Of a stretch of DNA of 64,000 nt, positions 20,894 through 29,776 are shown in pieces (the stretch's first letter is position 1; every line of letters begins with the position of its first letter). The position numbers were made by a program, and so were the translations under genes. A model generated the notes under the pieces. It was not told where the DNA came from. It worked only from the letters and a program-made list of their open reading frames with translations, and did no database searches. Source of the stretch: Ardenticatenaceae bacterium (GTDB lineage: Bacteria; Chloroflexota; Anaerolineae; Promineifilales; Promineifilaceae); NCBI GenBank assembly GCA_020634315.1, contig JACKBV010000003.1, forward strand, positions 1-64,000, read 5' to 3'.

Positions 20894-21984
20894 AAACCAT
20901 TTACGACCTGACCATCAGCACGGTGACGCCGCTGCACATCGGCAGTGGACAAACGTTAGAGCGCAACTTTGATTACGCCGTCCACGAGCGCCAAACCTGG
21001 GTCATTGATATGGATGCCTTTGCCGAACAAATGCTAGGCGAAGGGGGCAGCCGTTTTGAGCGCATGCTGCAAACTGTACCACCCGGTCAACTGCTGCAAA
21101 AGGAAGATTTCCAACCCAACTCACCTCTATTTCGCTACGTGCTGCGCGGTGTTCCCCGCGCAGCGGCCACTGGCGCGGCTATTCAGGCACATGTCAAGAA
21201 TGTATATGACCAACCTTATATTCCCGGCTCGTCGCTCAAGGGGGCGCTGCGCACCCTGCTGCTGCGCCATGCCTATGCCGAATCCCGGCTCAAACTCAGT
21301 GCCACCAATTTGAATCACAGCCGCAGTTGGGCAGCGCAAAACCTGGAACGGGAGTTGCTAGGCCGTGATCCCAACCATGATTTGCTGCGTGGGCTGCACA
21401 TTTCAGACAGCACACCGCTGCAAGCTGACCAATTACTGCTGCTGCCAGCACAAGTTTTTGGGCGGCGGGCAGCAGGTGCGCCCATTGATATAGAGTGTGT
21501 GCGCGGCGACGCCATCTTTTCCGCAACACTCACCATCGACGATTACCTCTTTGAAAACCCGGAGGCACAGCAGTTATTAAAATTTGGCAGCAAACGGGAT
21601 TGGCTAACAAACCTGCCGCAATTGGCACACACACAGGCAACCGAGCGTATCAAAGAGGAGATCGCTTTTTACAAAGCACGTCCCGGCAGCCGCGCAGCGT
21701 CCTTTTACCGCCAACTGGCAGGCCTGACAAAGCAAATGCCCGCCGCGTCCTTCCTGCTGCAAGTGGGCTGGGGTGGCGGGTGGGACAGCAAAACCCTCGG
21801 CTACCTGGTTTCGCCAGAAGACCGATCTGCTCTCGTGGATCGCTACCGTTTAGGGCGTGGTCAGTATGATAAGAACAAGCCTTTTCCCAGCAGCCGCCGC
21901 GCCATTGCCCGTGGCACAGGCGACACCGCTGAACCACAGGTTCCCCTGGGCTGGTTGTTGGTGGAGATGAAGGGGCGCAAGTAA
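20890..21984 (+). CDS. csm5: Csm5, crRNA 3'-end subunit
   Basis: 364 residues, starting at the ATGA overlap with csm4; an upstream in-frame start at 20797 would lie inside csm4. RAMP signature TPLHIGSGQTLERNFDYAV at the N-terminus, then YIPGSSLKGALRTLLLRHAY, and a glycine-rich C-terminal LLQVGWGGGWDSKTLGYL. Csm5 closes the complex at the crRNA 3' side and recruits maturation nucleases in known systems. It is the last gene of the tightly overlapping block; a 156-nt gap with a REP variant follows. Confidence 0.92.
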   Translation: MKTIYDLTISTVTPLHIGSGQTLERNFDYAVHERQTWVIDMDAFAEQMLGEGGSRFERMLQTVPPGQLLQKEDFQPNSPLFRYVLRGVPRAAATGAAIQAHVKNVYDQPYIPGSSLKGALRTLLLRHAYAESRLKLSATNLNHSRSWAAQNLERELLGRDPNHDLLRGLHISDSTPLQADQLLLLPAQVFGRRAAGAPIDIECVRGDAIFSATLTIDDYLFENPEAQQLLKFGSKRDWLTNLPQLAHTQATERIKEEIAFYKARPGSRAASFYRQLAGLTKQMPAASFLLQVGWGGGWDSKTLGYLVSPEDRSALVDRYRLGRGQYDKNKPFPSSRRAIARGTGDTAEPQVPLGWLLVEMKGRK

Positions 21985-22038
21985 AACGAGGTAAGGGATT
22001 GAGCCACTACCAATCTCCCAGCTATCCCGCAAAAACAG

Positions 22039-22091
22039 CAAACCGCAGGTGCGAACGTGCTGCGGATAACTTCCGGGAAGGTGGTTTTTAT
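22039..22091. repeat. degenerate REP-like element
   Basis: Two imperfect arms: CCGCAGGTGCGAACGTGCTGCGG and ACTTCCGGGAAGGT, followed by GGTTTTTATC. The layout matches the main REP element, but the second stem reads CTTCCGGGAAG instead of CCTCCGGGAGG, with both arms changed together. Confidence 0.6.
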
Positions 22092-22140
22092 CAGTAGTGA
22101 TAAGCTGCTTTCATGAAGTGTCTTCTACAAAGGAAAGAGA

Positions 22141-23229
22141 ATGTCTACCCTGGTGATTTGCAATGTAGGAACCCGCGACGTGGTGCTTGCGGGCAAAGAA
22201 AATGAAAAGCCGCCGCCTAAAGCCCGCATTCAAGGCGAGGTATTGCTGACACAGTTGGCGGCCGCCGCACCAGAAATAACACCTGACACCCTGACCTTTC
22301 CCATCCTCAAGCCAGCACTTGACGCTATCCTGGCCGAGGATGTATCTCGGCGCATTGACCATCTCATCCTTATTGGCACTAATCAGGATGAAACGACAAC
22401 GTTACCCTGGCACCGGCAAAATGACACGCTGTTTTATGCGCAGTTGGCGCAGCAGGTCTTGGCACCGCGCTATGGGGAACAAATTGGACAGACAAAGGTG
22501 ATCGAGGTTGGCGCGGAAGCTCACCCCATTAACCCGGCACTGTATGATCAGGCATACAATCGTCTGGGAGAAATTGTGGGTGAATGGATTGATCCTGATG
22601 TGATCTGCTACGTGGTGCCGGTGGGCGGCATTCCCGCGCTAAACACGGCGCTGATTTTGCAGGGAGTGCGCTTTTTTGGCGAGCGCTGCCGCGTCCGCTT
22701 TGTGACAGAAGAAGGACGGCCGTATCCTCTCAAAGCAGGTGAGCAGGTATTGGCTATGATGCAAGAGCATACGGCCGTTAACCGGCTGCTGCGATTGGAT
22801 TTTGCGGCGGCTCTCCCGCTGCTTACGACCGGGCGTGACCCGCGTGACCCGGTAACGGCACTCATTCATTATGCCAGTGCCCGCCTTTGGTTTGACTTTG
22901 ATGGAGCGCAGCGTTATTTGAACGACGCCGCCCATTATGCCCAAGAACAACCCGCCGTCGCCGCGCAGCTCGACGCCGAACAACAAGCTTTGCAGCGGCT
23001 GCGCTGGCGGCGACCCACTGGCCTTGTTGGGGGAACTGTATTTCAATGCCCTGATTGCCTGGGAAAACGGCCGTTTCATCGACTTTCTCGGCCGTGCCAC
23101 CCGCTTCCACGAGGCACTGCTGCTGTACCTGGCCCAAACATATGCCCCCCACCTGCTGCAACACGTCAGTGCCGCAGAAATAGCCGCCAACCCCGAAAAG
23201 CGCATCTGGCTGCAAGACGCGCTGGCTAA
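22141..23229 (+). CDS. csm6: Csm6-like effector, N-terminal CARF part (frame breaks near 23002)
   Basis: ATG after GGAAAGAG. The CARF domain (about residues 1-190) shows MSTLVICNVGTRDVVL, a nucleotide-loop type start, and CYVVPVGGIPALNTALILQGVRFFG, the second conserved CARF segment. It would bind the cyclic oligoadenylate made by Cas10. After residue ~287 the frame becomes meaningless: QALQRL is followed in the other frame by AGGDPLALLGELYFNAL, the start of the HEPN domain. Removing one base near 23000-23008 joins both. The last ~75 residues of this frame should be ignored. Confidence 0.8.
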   Translation: MSTLVICNVGTRDVVLAGKENEKPPPKARIQGEVLLTQLAAAAPEITPDTLTFPILKPALDAILAEDVSRRIDHLILIGTNQDETTTLPWHRQNDTLFYAQLAQQVLAPRYGEQIGQTKVIEVGAEAHPINPALYDQAYNRLGEIVGEWIDPDVICYVVPVGGIPALNTALILQGVRFFGERCRVRFVTEEGRPYPLKAGEQVLAMMQEHTAVNRLLRLDFAAALPLLTTGRDPRDPVTALIHYASARLWFDFDGAQRYLNDAAHYAQEQPAVAAQLDAEQQALQRLRWRRPTGLVGGTVFQCPDCLGKRPFHRLSRPCHPLPRGTAAVPGPNICPPPAATRQCRRNSRQPRKAHLAARRAG

Positions 23230-23791
23230 TCTGTCTGGAGACGCGACAGTTGTGCCGCCAGAAGACAATGGACAGATGCGGCGGCTGCGGCAGCAGATAT
23301 ACCACGCCTTCAGCCAGGAAGAGATCCGCATCCTTTGCTTCGATTTGCGCATTCCCTACGAAGACCTGCCGGGCGATGGGCATACAGGCAAAATTGTCAG
23401 CCTGCTAGACTACGCCTTGCGGCACGGAACCCTGCCAGACCTGCTGCAACTGCTGCGCGAGGAGCGTCCGCAGCAGCCCTGGCGGGTTGGCTGGGAGGTA
23501 TCCGAAGACACCCCGCTGCCAACGCTGCTGCCCATCATCAAACGGCTGGCACAATTATGGCCGCTGCGCCAGCAAAGCATCATCGCTCATGGTTATGGCG
23601 GCGTATCACAACAAGCATTGGCCCAGGCATACCACAACGAAAGCCCGGTACAAGACATGTTTGAAGCCGGGCGCATCGTCGGCATGAGCAGCGACAATCC
23701 GCTGCTGCGTGTGCGCGATTTGCTGCTCACCTTGCTCGGCCACATCCAGGAGACAAAAGGGGGCACGCGCATACCCCATCACCATGAATAA
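23003..23791 (+). CDS. csm6: Csm6-like effector, HEPN part with inserted Death-like domain
   Basis: Continues the CARF gene in another frame; it has no start of its own. First HEPN half: GELYFNALIAWENGRF and DFLGRATRFHEALLLYL. Second half: PLRQQSIIAHGYGGVSQ, an R-x6-H version of the HEPN RNase motif. Between them (about nt 23281-23483) lies a compact helical segment with LRQQIYHAFSQEEIRILCFD, then PYEDLPGDGHTGKIVSLLDY and LPDLLQLLREERP. This looks like the bacterial effector-associated (Death-like) adaptor domains otherwise found with caspase-like and NTPase conflict proteins. Joined length would be about 549 residues. Predicted role: RNase triggered by cyclic oligoadenylate, possibly recruiting a partner through the inserted domain. 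The domain name is by pattern recall. Confidence 0.7.
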   Translation, partial: AGGDPLALLGELYFNALIAWENGRFIDFLGRATRFHEALLLYLAQTYAPHLLQHVSAAEIAANPEKRIWLQDALANLSGDATVVPPEDNGQMRRLRQQIYHAFSQEEIRILCFDLRIPYEDLPGDGHTGKIVSLLDYALRHGTLPDLLQLLREERPQQPWRVGWEVSEDTPLPTLLPIIKRLAQLWPLRQQSIIAHGYGGVSQQALAQAYHNESPVQDMFEAGRIVGMSSDNPLLRVRDLLLTLLGHIQETKGGTRIPHHHE

Positions 23792-23796
23792 ACACC

Positions 23797-23859
23797 AACC
23801 TGCCGCAGGTTATCGGCCAAAGGCCAACCCATGGCAGCCACCTGCGGCAGGCTGTTTTC
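23797..23859. repeat. REP-like element, CCTGCGGCAGG variant
   Basis: AACCTGCCGCAGGTT (23797-23811) and ACCTGCGGCAGG (from 23840) flank a spacer with CGGCCAAAGGCC; the element ends in CTGTTTTC. It has the same two-palindrome plan and tail as the main REP, with a compensated stem change. It lies between csm6 and cas6. Confidence 0.75.
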
Positions 23860-23878
23860 AGAGGAATTGCCCGTCACA

Positions 23879-24712
23879 ATGAACGATCTCACCGCCCTTG
23901 TTCTCACCCTTACCCCAGACCGCCCCATCACCATGAGCGGACATTTGGGGCGGGCCAGCCACGCCATGCTGCTGCGGCTGCTAGCTTCTGCCGACCCGGC
24001 ATTGGCGCAAATGCTGCACGACAGTAATACAGCCAAGCCATTTACATGCTCTGACCTGATAGGCGGAGAACGGGTAGACAAGAATGCCCGGCGCTTCACC
24101 CCGGATAAGCAAGCATGGCTGCGCCTGACCGGGTTAACGAGCACAGTCTCGGCGCTGCTGCAACTGTGGGCCACCACGCCCCCGGAAAAAGTTGAACTGG
24201 ATGGCGCTGTTTTTACCGTGCAAACAGCCACCATCGATCCGGCCGTCCACCCCTGGGCCGGGCAAACCAGCTGTGAAGCGTTGAGTGCGCCCCATCTGCT
24301 GGCGCAACAGTCACCTGCTTATCGGCTCTCCTTAGAATTTGCCAGCCCAACCACCTTTCGCAGCCAGGGACGCAGCTTGCCTGTGCCCATGCCAGAATGG
24401 GTGTTTGGCAGTTTACTAGATCGCTGGAACGCTTTTGCGACGGTGCAGCTGCCCACAGAGACACGTCGTTTTGCTGCGGAATGTGTGGTTCTCAGCCGTT
24501 ATCGGCTGCACACGCGAGCGGTGCCCTATAAAGACATTGTGCAAATGGGCTGCGTCGGTTGGGGTGATTTTGTCGCCTTGCAACATGACCGATATTGGAA
24601 CAGTGTGCTTAACTTATTGGCTGACTTTGCTTTTTACAGCGGCGTAGGCTACCAGACAACAGTTGGGTTAGGACAGGTGCGGCGCAAAACGGCCGTACCC
24701 ACTGCACCCTGA
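23879..24712 (+). CDS. cas6: Cas6, crRNA-processing endoribonuclease
   Basis: 277 residues from ATG 23879 (GAGGAA 12 bases upstream; an earlier in-frame ATG at 23831 lies inside the REP element). Two RAMP halves; N-terminal GHLGRASHAMLLRLLAS holds the histidine found in many Cas6 active sites, and the C-terminus has the glycine-rich signature FYSGVGYQTTVGLGQVRR. It should cut inside the repeats of both arrays to give the 8-nt 5' tag used by the Csm complex. Leader 2 and array 2 follow directly. Confidence 0.92.
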   Translation: MNDLTALVLTLTPDRPITMSGHLGRASHAMLLRLLASADPALAQMLHDSNTAKPFTCSDLIGGERVDKNARRFTPDKQAWLRLTGLTSTVSALLQLWATTPPEKVELDGAVFTVQTATIDPAVHPWAGQTSCEALSAPHLLAQQSPAYRLSLEFASPTTFRSQGRSLPVPMPEWVFGSLLDRWNAFATVQLPTETRRFAAECVVLSRYRLHTRAVPYKDIVQMGCVGWGDFVALQHDRYWNSVLNLLADFAFYSGVGYQTTVGLGQVRRKTAVPTAP

Positions 24713-24759
24713 CACCCGCGCCGCACTTACCTTAACAACTGCATAGGCCAGGATGCGCA

Positions 24760-25047
24760 GCGTGGCAAAATGGTGACAAACGCCAAAAGAACCTCGGAAA
24801 CAGAGGAATCAGGCGATTGCGTGCAAAAACAAGCGATCTGTGGGGGCAAACAGGCGCGTGATCGCCTGAATTTCTTATGAGTAAGATACGTTTTTGCGGT
24901 ATCTTTTGACGACCCTCGCTAAATGGGAGGCGGTGGGTGGCAAGCAGTCATTTTCCCGCTAAAATAGCGACCTGGTGGCACAGCACAGGCCGCAGCAAGA
25001 CAAAAAAGACGCTTGTGTGGTGTGCGCCACCCATGTGGATAACTGCT
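24760..25047 (+). promoter_or_regulatory. CRISPR leader 2
   Basis: 288 bp, the same length as leader 1 and about 90 % identical by eye. The middle (about 24930-24990) is the most diverged, the last ~40 bp are identical. It has the same AAGATAC…GTATCTT hairpin and TGTGGATAA at 25034-25042, again five bases before the first repeat. The 45 bp between cas6 and the leader hold nothing recognisable. Confidence 0.85.
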
Positions 25048-26684
25048 GTCAGACAGGCACTAACGCCCTCAGGGGCATTTCGACTTTACAACCACACCAA
25101 TTAAGATGACAAGCCAAGCAGTCAGACAGGCACTAACGCCCTCAGGGGCATTTCGACTTTGCCACTTTTCACCCCAGTTCTCCTTATGAAAACGTCAGAC
25201 AGGCACTAACGCCCTCAGGGGCATTTCGACTCATTCAACCGTTCGTTGTTAAAGTCTCCAGCCAGGTCAGACAGGCACTAACGCCCTCAGGGGCATTTCG
25301 ACGTTTGACCGCTAAAGTGTAGCTGGTCCAGTACAGAAACCGTCAGACAGGCACTAACGCCCTCAGGGCATTTCGACAATAGGCAGATGCTGATCATGAT
25401 AGAAGTTCGTTTCGGTCAGACAGGCACTAACGCCCTCAGGGGCATTTCGACTTCATCGGAAAGAATTGGTACTCGTAGCACACATTGTCAGACAGGCACT
25501 AACGCCCTCAGGGGCATTTCGACTTGTTGTAGAAGAGATGGAGAACTTTCTTCAAGAAAGTCAGACAGGCACTAACGCCCTCAGGGGCATTTCGACTATC
25601 CGTGTCGAATCCGCGCGTTTTCATTTGCAACGTCAGACAGGCACTAACGCCCTCAGGGGCATTTCGACCAAATCAAGCGTCTACCCACCCGACATAGACC
25701 GCACGTCAGACAGGCACTAACGCCCTCAGGGGCATTTCGACATTCGGGTTCGGTTTCAACCGGAACCCGTTCTAATAGTCAGACAGGCACTAACGCCCTC
25801 AGGGGCATTTCGACGAACTGACCGTCTTTTTGGGAGACTGGCTTGATTACGTCAGACAGGCACTAACGCCCTCAGGGGCATTTCGACAGAAACATATCTA
25901 CCCATGGATAATTGTAGAACCGAGTCAGACAGGCACTAACGCCCTCAGGGGCATTTCGACTCTGTCCGCCAAAGTGGCTTGTCCAGTAAAACATTGTCAG
26001 ACAGGCACTAACGCCCTCAGGGGCATTTCGACCAAGCAGGTATCCTGGCCCGACCATCAGCACCAGAGTCAGACAGGCACTAACGCCCTCAGGGGCATTT
26101 CGACAATATGGAAAGCCTTGCCACTCAGCATATGTCGCATCAGACAGACACTAACGCCCTCAGGGGCATTTCGACGAATGCCGAGCTAGCGTCCACAAGT
26201 TCGCCAGAATAGGTCAGACAGGCACTAACGCCCTCAGGGGCATTTCGACAATATTATGAATGGGATAAGGAATGTCGGAATCATGGTCAGACAGGCACTA
26301 ACGCCCTCAGGGGCATTTCGACTTAATCACGATGGGTAGAAATACGTTTTTCCAAGGTGTCAGACAGGCACTAACGCCCTCAGGGGCATTTCGACCCATA
26401 TTGCTCAGTTTTGATAATACGCATGATATTTACGTCAGACAGGCACTAACGCCCTCAGGGGCATTTCGACTTGATATAAGTAACCAGTGCTTCAAACACG
26501 CTTGGTCAGACAGGCACTAACGCCCTCAGGGGCATTTCGACATACCTCACCGGTAATGGAGACTACACACGCCTTCAGGTCAGACAGGCACTAACGCCCT
26601 CAGGGGCATTTCGACCAAAACCCAAGCATTAAACATTCTCTAATGTCCAAGTCAGACAGGCACTAACGCCCTCAGGGGCATTTT
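25048..26684 (+). CRISPR. CRISPR array 2 (23 repeats, 22 spacers)
   Basis: Same 37-bp repeat as array 1 (GTCAGACAGGCACTAACGCC … GGGGCATTTCGAC). Repeats start at 25048, 25121, 25194, 25266, 25342, 25415, 25487, 25560, 25632, 25705, 25778, 25851, 25924, 25996, 26068, 26139, 26213, 26286, 26359, 26434, 26505, 26579 and 26651. Only three deviate: 25342 lacks one G, 26139 has two substitutions, and the last has a diverged 3' end, which marks the trailer side. Spacers are 34-39 bp, very regular. This array looks intact and is downstream of cas6. Confidence 0.98.
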
Positions 26685-27060
26685 GGTTCGAGAGAGGCGA
26701 GCCGGCGGCTCGCCTCTACCAGCGGTCAGGCAGGCGCTCAAATCTTCAGGGGCATTTCGACAAACACCCCCATGACAAACATTCTCTCAGGGGATTGTCA
26801 GACAGGCACGATGCAGGGGGTTTTCGATTCGAGAGAGGGCGAGCCGACGGCTCGCCTCTACCAGCAGCGGTCAGGCAGGCGCTCAAATCTTCAGGGGCAT
26901 TTCGACAAACACCCCCATGATAAACATTCTCTCAGGGGATTGTCAGACAGGCACGATGCAGGGGGTTTTTGATTCGAGAGAGGGCGAGCCGACGGCTCGC
27001 CTCTACCAGCAGCGGTCAGGCAGGCAGGCACGAACAGACGGAGGGGCAGTTCACCCCATC
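26685..27060. repeat. CRISPR trailer module, about 2.5 tandem copies of ~143 bp
   Basis: Units begin with G(G/A)TTCGAGAGAGG at 26685, 26826 and 26971 (periods 141 and 145). Each has a hairpin (GGCGAGCCG-(G/A)-CGGCTCGCC), CTCTACCAGC, a degenerate repeat (GGTCAGGCAGGCGCTC … CAGGGGCATTTCGAC), ACAAACACCCCCATGA and CAGACAGGCACGATGC. The module thus embeds decayed CRISPR repeats. It corresponds to the single module after array 1. Confidence 0.85.
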
Positions 27061-27090
27061 AGGCACACACCATAGCGCTTGTACACGAGG

Positions 27091-27735
27091 CTAATCGAGC
27101 GTCAACACCTGGTTGATGGCATCTGCCAAAACGGGGTCTACGACAATTTCTTGTGTCGTCGGCAGCCCTGCCGATGAACGAGCTGCCAGTAATTGGGCGG
27201 ATTGCTTGATCCAGGCAACGGCCGTTTCCACAGGTATCACGCTCGAATCCAAAACCAGATTAAACTGGCGTGCCGCATTAAAATCTGCGCCATAATACCC
27301 CTGCACAAACATATCGCGAGCCTTATCACTCCTGGTCACACGCTTTTCCGCCTGGCTGCTGTCCAACCCTTCCCTGTCCATGATGCAGGCAACACGGGTC
27401 GCAAATGGCGCCTGAATGCGCACATTGAGGACATCCGCATACCCACTCAACGCCGCATAACCGCCTCGTCCCAACAAAACCACATGATCAAGCCGGGCGA
27501 TACCCAAAATCACCTTATCCAGCATTGAAACCAGTTCCAGGTTGGCGATGTCCAGCCGCGCCCATAAACTTGGTGCCGATTGGTACAGATCATCAAGGCG
27601 AATCAGGCCATATTGATGCAGCACTTTTTCGATGGTGGTTTTGGCGACGAAACGATACCCCATTTCCACAGCGACCTGGCGGGCAACCGCCTCACCCTGA
27701 CTACCTAACTCTCTGGAAACAGTTATAACTGTCAT
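27091..27735 (-). CDS. cytidylate kinase-like family protein
   Basis: 214 residues. The N-terminal VSRELGSQGEAVARQVA is a P-loop-like motif of the cytidylate-kinase-like family, followed by MGYRFVAKTTIEKVL and VLLGRGGYAAL. An IMDREGL…ARDMFVQGYYGADF lid-like region follows. Members bind nucleotides, but their substrates are mostly unknown and they are distinct from essential Cmk. It lies between the trailer of array 2 and the arabinose operon. The 238-bp gap behind araA separates it from that operon, so I do not link it functionally. Confidence 0.75.
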   Translation of the reverse strand: MTVITVSRELGSQGEAVARQVAVEMGYRFVAKTTIEKVLHQYGLIRLDDLYQSAPSLWARLDIANLELVSMLDKVILGIARLDHVVLLGRGGYAALSGYADVLNVRIQAPFATRVACIMDREGLDSSQAEKRVTRSDKARDMFVQGYYGADFNAARQFNLVLDSSVIPVETAVAWIKQSAQLLAARSSAGLPTTQEIVVDPVLADAINQVLTLD

Positions 27736-27932
27736 GATTGAACCCCTTGATTGGAGATCGGCATTAATAAAGTTGCGCGAAATCTAAAACGGGAAAAACC
27801 CTTGCCGATTCCCTAAATCTGCCGTTTCACGGCCGTTCCCACAGCGTCAACAGTCAACCCAAACTCATGATACAACGATGGTATTGGCTGCCAATTGGTG
27901 CAAGTTGGTCTGTGTCATGGTGATTGTTACCG

Positions 27933-27964
27933 GTGGCTGGGAGGATGGGCATCCCCCCAGCCAC
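27933..27964 (-). terminator. stem-loop after araA
   Basis: GTGGCTGGG (27933-27941) pairs with CCCAGCCAC (27956-27964); the loop contains a further GGATG/CATCC pairing. It lies 10 bases past the araA stop. There is no strong T-run, so it may protect the 3' end rather than terminate by itself. Confidence 0.55.
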
Positions 27965-27973
27965 GCCCTTTAC

Positions 27974-29488
27974 TCAGCGAATGCCCGCATTTAAATGGAA
28001 ATAAAGGTCATTCCACTGGAGTTCTTTTTTGAAGGCGGCAAGCGTGGTGTGCTCATCAATGAGCAAAAACTCAACCCCAGCCATGGTCGCAAAATCTTCC
28101 ATGTGCTCCGCCGTCAGCGAAAGACTGAAGCCCGTGTGATGTGCTCCGCCAGCCAATATCCAGGCGGCGACGCCATCCTTGAAATTGGGCTGTGGCTGCC
28201 ACAACGCCCGCGCCACCGGCAGCTTCGGCAGCGGCGCATCGGTGGGCACCACCTCCACCGCGTTGACAATGAGCCGATAACGACTGCCCAAATCAATGAT
28301 GGTGGCATTGATTGCTGGCCCCGTTTGTGAATCGAATACCAGCCGCACCGGGTCTTCCTTGCCACCAATGCCCAATGGATGAATCTCCAATGAAGGTTTG
28401 GCCGCAGCAATGGAGGGGCAGATTTCCAACATGTGTGCCCCCAGCACCTTGTCGCCGTCGGGGCTGAAATGATAGGTGTAATCTTCCATGAAGGAGGTGC
28501 CGCCAACCAAACCGGCACTCATCACCTTCATCGCACGCAGCAGTGCGGCCGTTTTCCAATCTCCCTCCGCGCCAAAGCCATAGCCATCTGCCATGAGGCG
28601 CTGCGAGGCAACGCCGGGCAGCTGCTTGAGACCGTGCAAATCCTGGAAGGTGTCGGTGTATCCCTTGAAGCCACCCGCTTCCAAAAAGGCACGCATGCCC
28701 AGTTCGATGCGGGCCGCGTCGCGCAGGGATTGGCGGCGTGCGCCATCTGCGCGTAGGGCGGGCACGACGTTGTAGCTTGCTTCGTAGACGGCGATGAGAT
28801 CGTCAACGGCCGTTTCCGTGACCGCATCAACATAAGCCACCAGGTCGCCCACGCCATAGCCGTTAACCGCATACCCAAACTGCATCTGCGCCGACACCTT
28901 GTTGCCTTCCGTCACCGCCACTTCGCGCATGTTGTCGCCAAAACGGGCAAACTTCGCCCCCTGCGCATCATGCCAGGCAGCGGCAGCACGCATCCACACA
29001 TCCAGCCGCGCCAGCACCGCCTCATCCTGCCAATGACCGACAATAACCTTGCGTGCCGCCCGCAGCCGTGCGCCGATGTAGCCAAACTCCCGCCCCCCAT
29101 GCGCCGTCTGGTTCAAGTTCATGAAATCCATGTCGATGGTTGCCCAGGGGATTTCCGCGTTGAACTGCGTGTGCAGTTGGGCAAACGGTTTTTGCAGCGC
29201 TTGCAGCCCGGCAATCCACATCTTGGCCGGGGAAAAGGTGTGCATCCAGAAGATGAGGCCAATGCAGTTGGTGGCCGTGTTGGCCGCCTGACAAACGTTG
29301 TACACCTCTTCCGGCGTGGTGACGATGGGTTTGAAAACAACCTTGACGGGCAGTTGGGGAGCCTTGTCGAGCGCGGCGGCAATCTTGGCACCATTGGCCG
29401 CCACCTGTTCCAGGGCTTCTGGGCCATACAAATGCTGGCTGCCGACAACAAACCATACTTCTAATGGGGTGAAAATGTCTGTGTTCAT
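27974..29488 (-). CDS. araA: L-arabinose isomerase
   Basis: 504 residues, the usual AraA length. It converts L-arabinose to L-ribulose with a divalent metal. Visible family motifs: VWFVVGSQHLYG at the N-terminus, HTFSPAKMWI, DMDFMNLNQTAHGGREFG. The four metal/catalytic positions are present: Glu308 (GFGAEGDWK), Glu335 (FMEDYTYH), His352 (HMLEICPSI) and His451 (GGAHHTGF), matching the E. coli residues with a +2 offset. The ATG at 29488 is chosen because AAAGGA precedes it; an upstream in-frame start lacks one. It is the last gene of the arabinose operon, separated from the kinase gene by a 288-bp structured gap. Confidence 0.95.
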   Translation of the reverse strand: MNTDIFTPLEVWFVVGSQHLYGPEALEQVAANGAKIAAALDKAPQLPVKVVFKPIVTTPEEVYNVCQAANTATNCIGLIFWMHTFSPAKMWIAGLQALQKPFAQLHTQFNAEIPWATIDMDFMNLNQTAHGGREFGYIGARLRAARKVIVGHWQDEAVLARLDVWMRAAAAWHDAQGAKFARFGDNMREVAVTEGNKVSAQMQFGYAVNGYGVGDLVAYVDAVTETAVDDLIAVYEASYNVVPALRADGARRQSLRDAARIELGMRAFLEAGGFKGYTDTFQDLHGLKQLPGVASQRLMADGYGFGAEGDWKTAALLRAMKVMSAGLVGGTSFMEDYTYHFSPDGDKVLGAHMLEICPSIAAAKPSLEIHPLGIGGKEDPVRLVFDSQTGPAINATIIDLGSRYRLIVNAVEVVPTDAPLPKLPVARALWQPQPNFKDGVAAWILAGGAHHTGFSLSLTAEHMEDFATMAGVEFLLIDEHTTLAAFKKELQWNDLYFHLNAGIR

Positions 29489-29573
29489 GCGTTTATTTCC
29501 TTTGTAACTATACGGTAAAGACACCGCACACATGGAGAATTCACGGAAGCTCTGGCGTCACGCTGCCGCCTGG

Positions 29574-29635
29574 CTGACACGCTTAAACATGCGCAGCAAA
29601 GGATGCTTTCCTTTGCGCGAGCAGAAACGTGTCAG
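29574..29635 (-). other. large hairpin inside the arabinose operon
   Basis: CTGACACG (29574-29581) pairs with CGTGTCAG (29628-29635). Inside, GCGCAGCAAAGGA (29591-29603) pairs imperfectly with TCCTTTGCGC (29609-29618). It lies in the 288-bp gap between the kinase and araA, where no gene is seen. It could be an RNA processing or stability element that sets different levels of the two mRNAs. Confidence 0.5.
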
Positions 29636-29776
29636 TCAAGCGGTGGTCTATCTGCCTTTTCTCTGTGCGCTGTCCTGGATAGATGCGTTCCTTTATGGAT
29701 GCGATGCGTGTTTACCTCGCGGACTCAGGGCGCAAGAGCCGCTCCCTTGCCAGCCACGCACGCATTTGACACGTCC

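Noticed and set aside
25387..26189. Open frames encoding repeated QTGTNALRGIST peptides, also 14198-14513
   Set aside because: These are translations of the CRISPR repeat, not genes.
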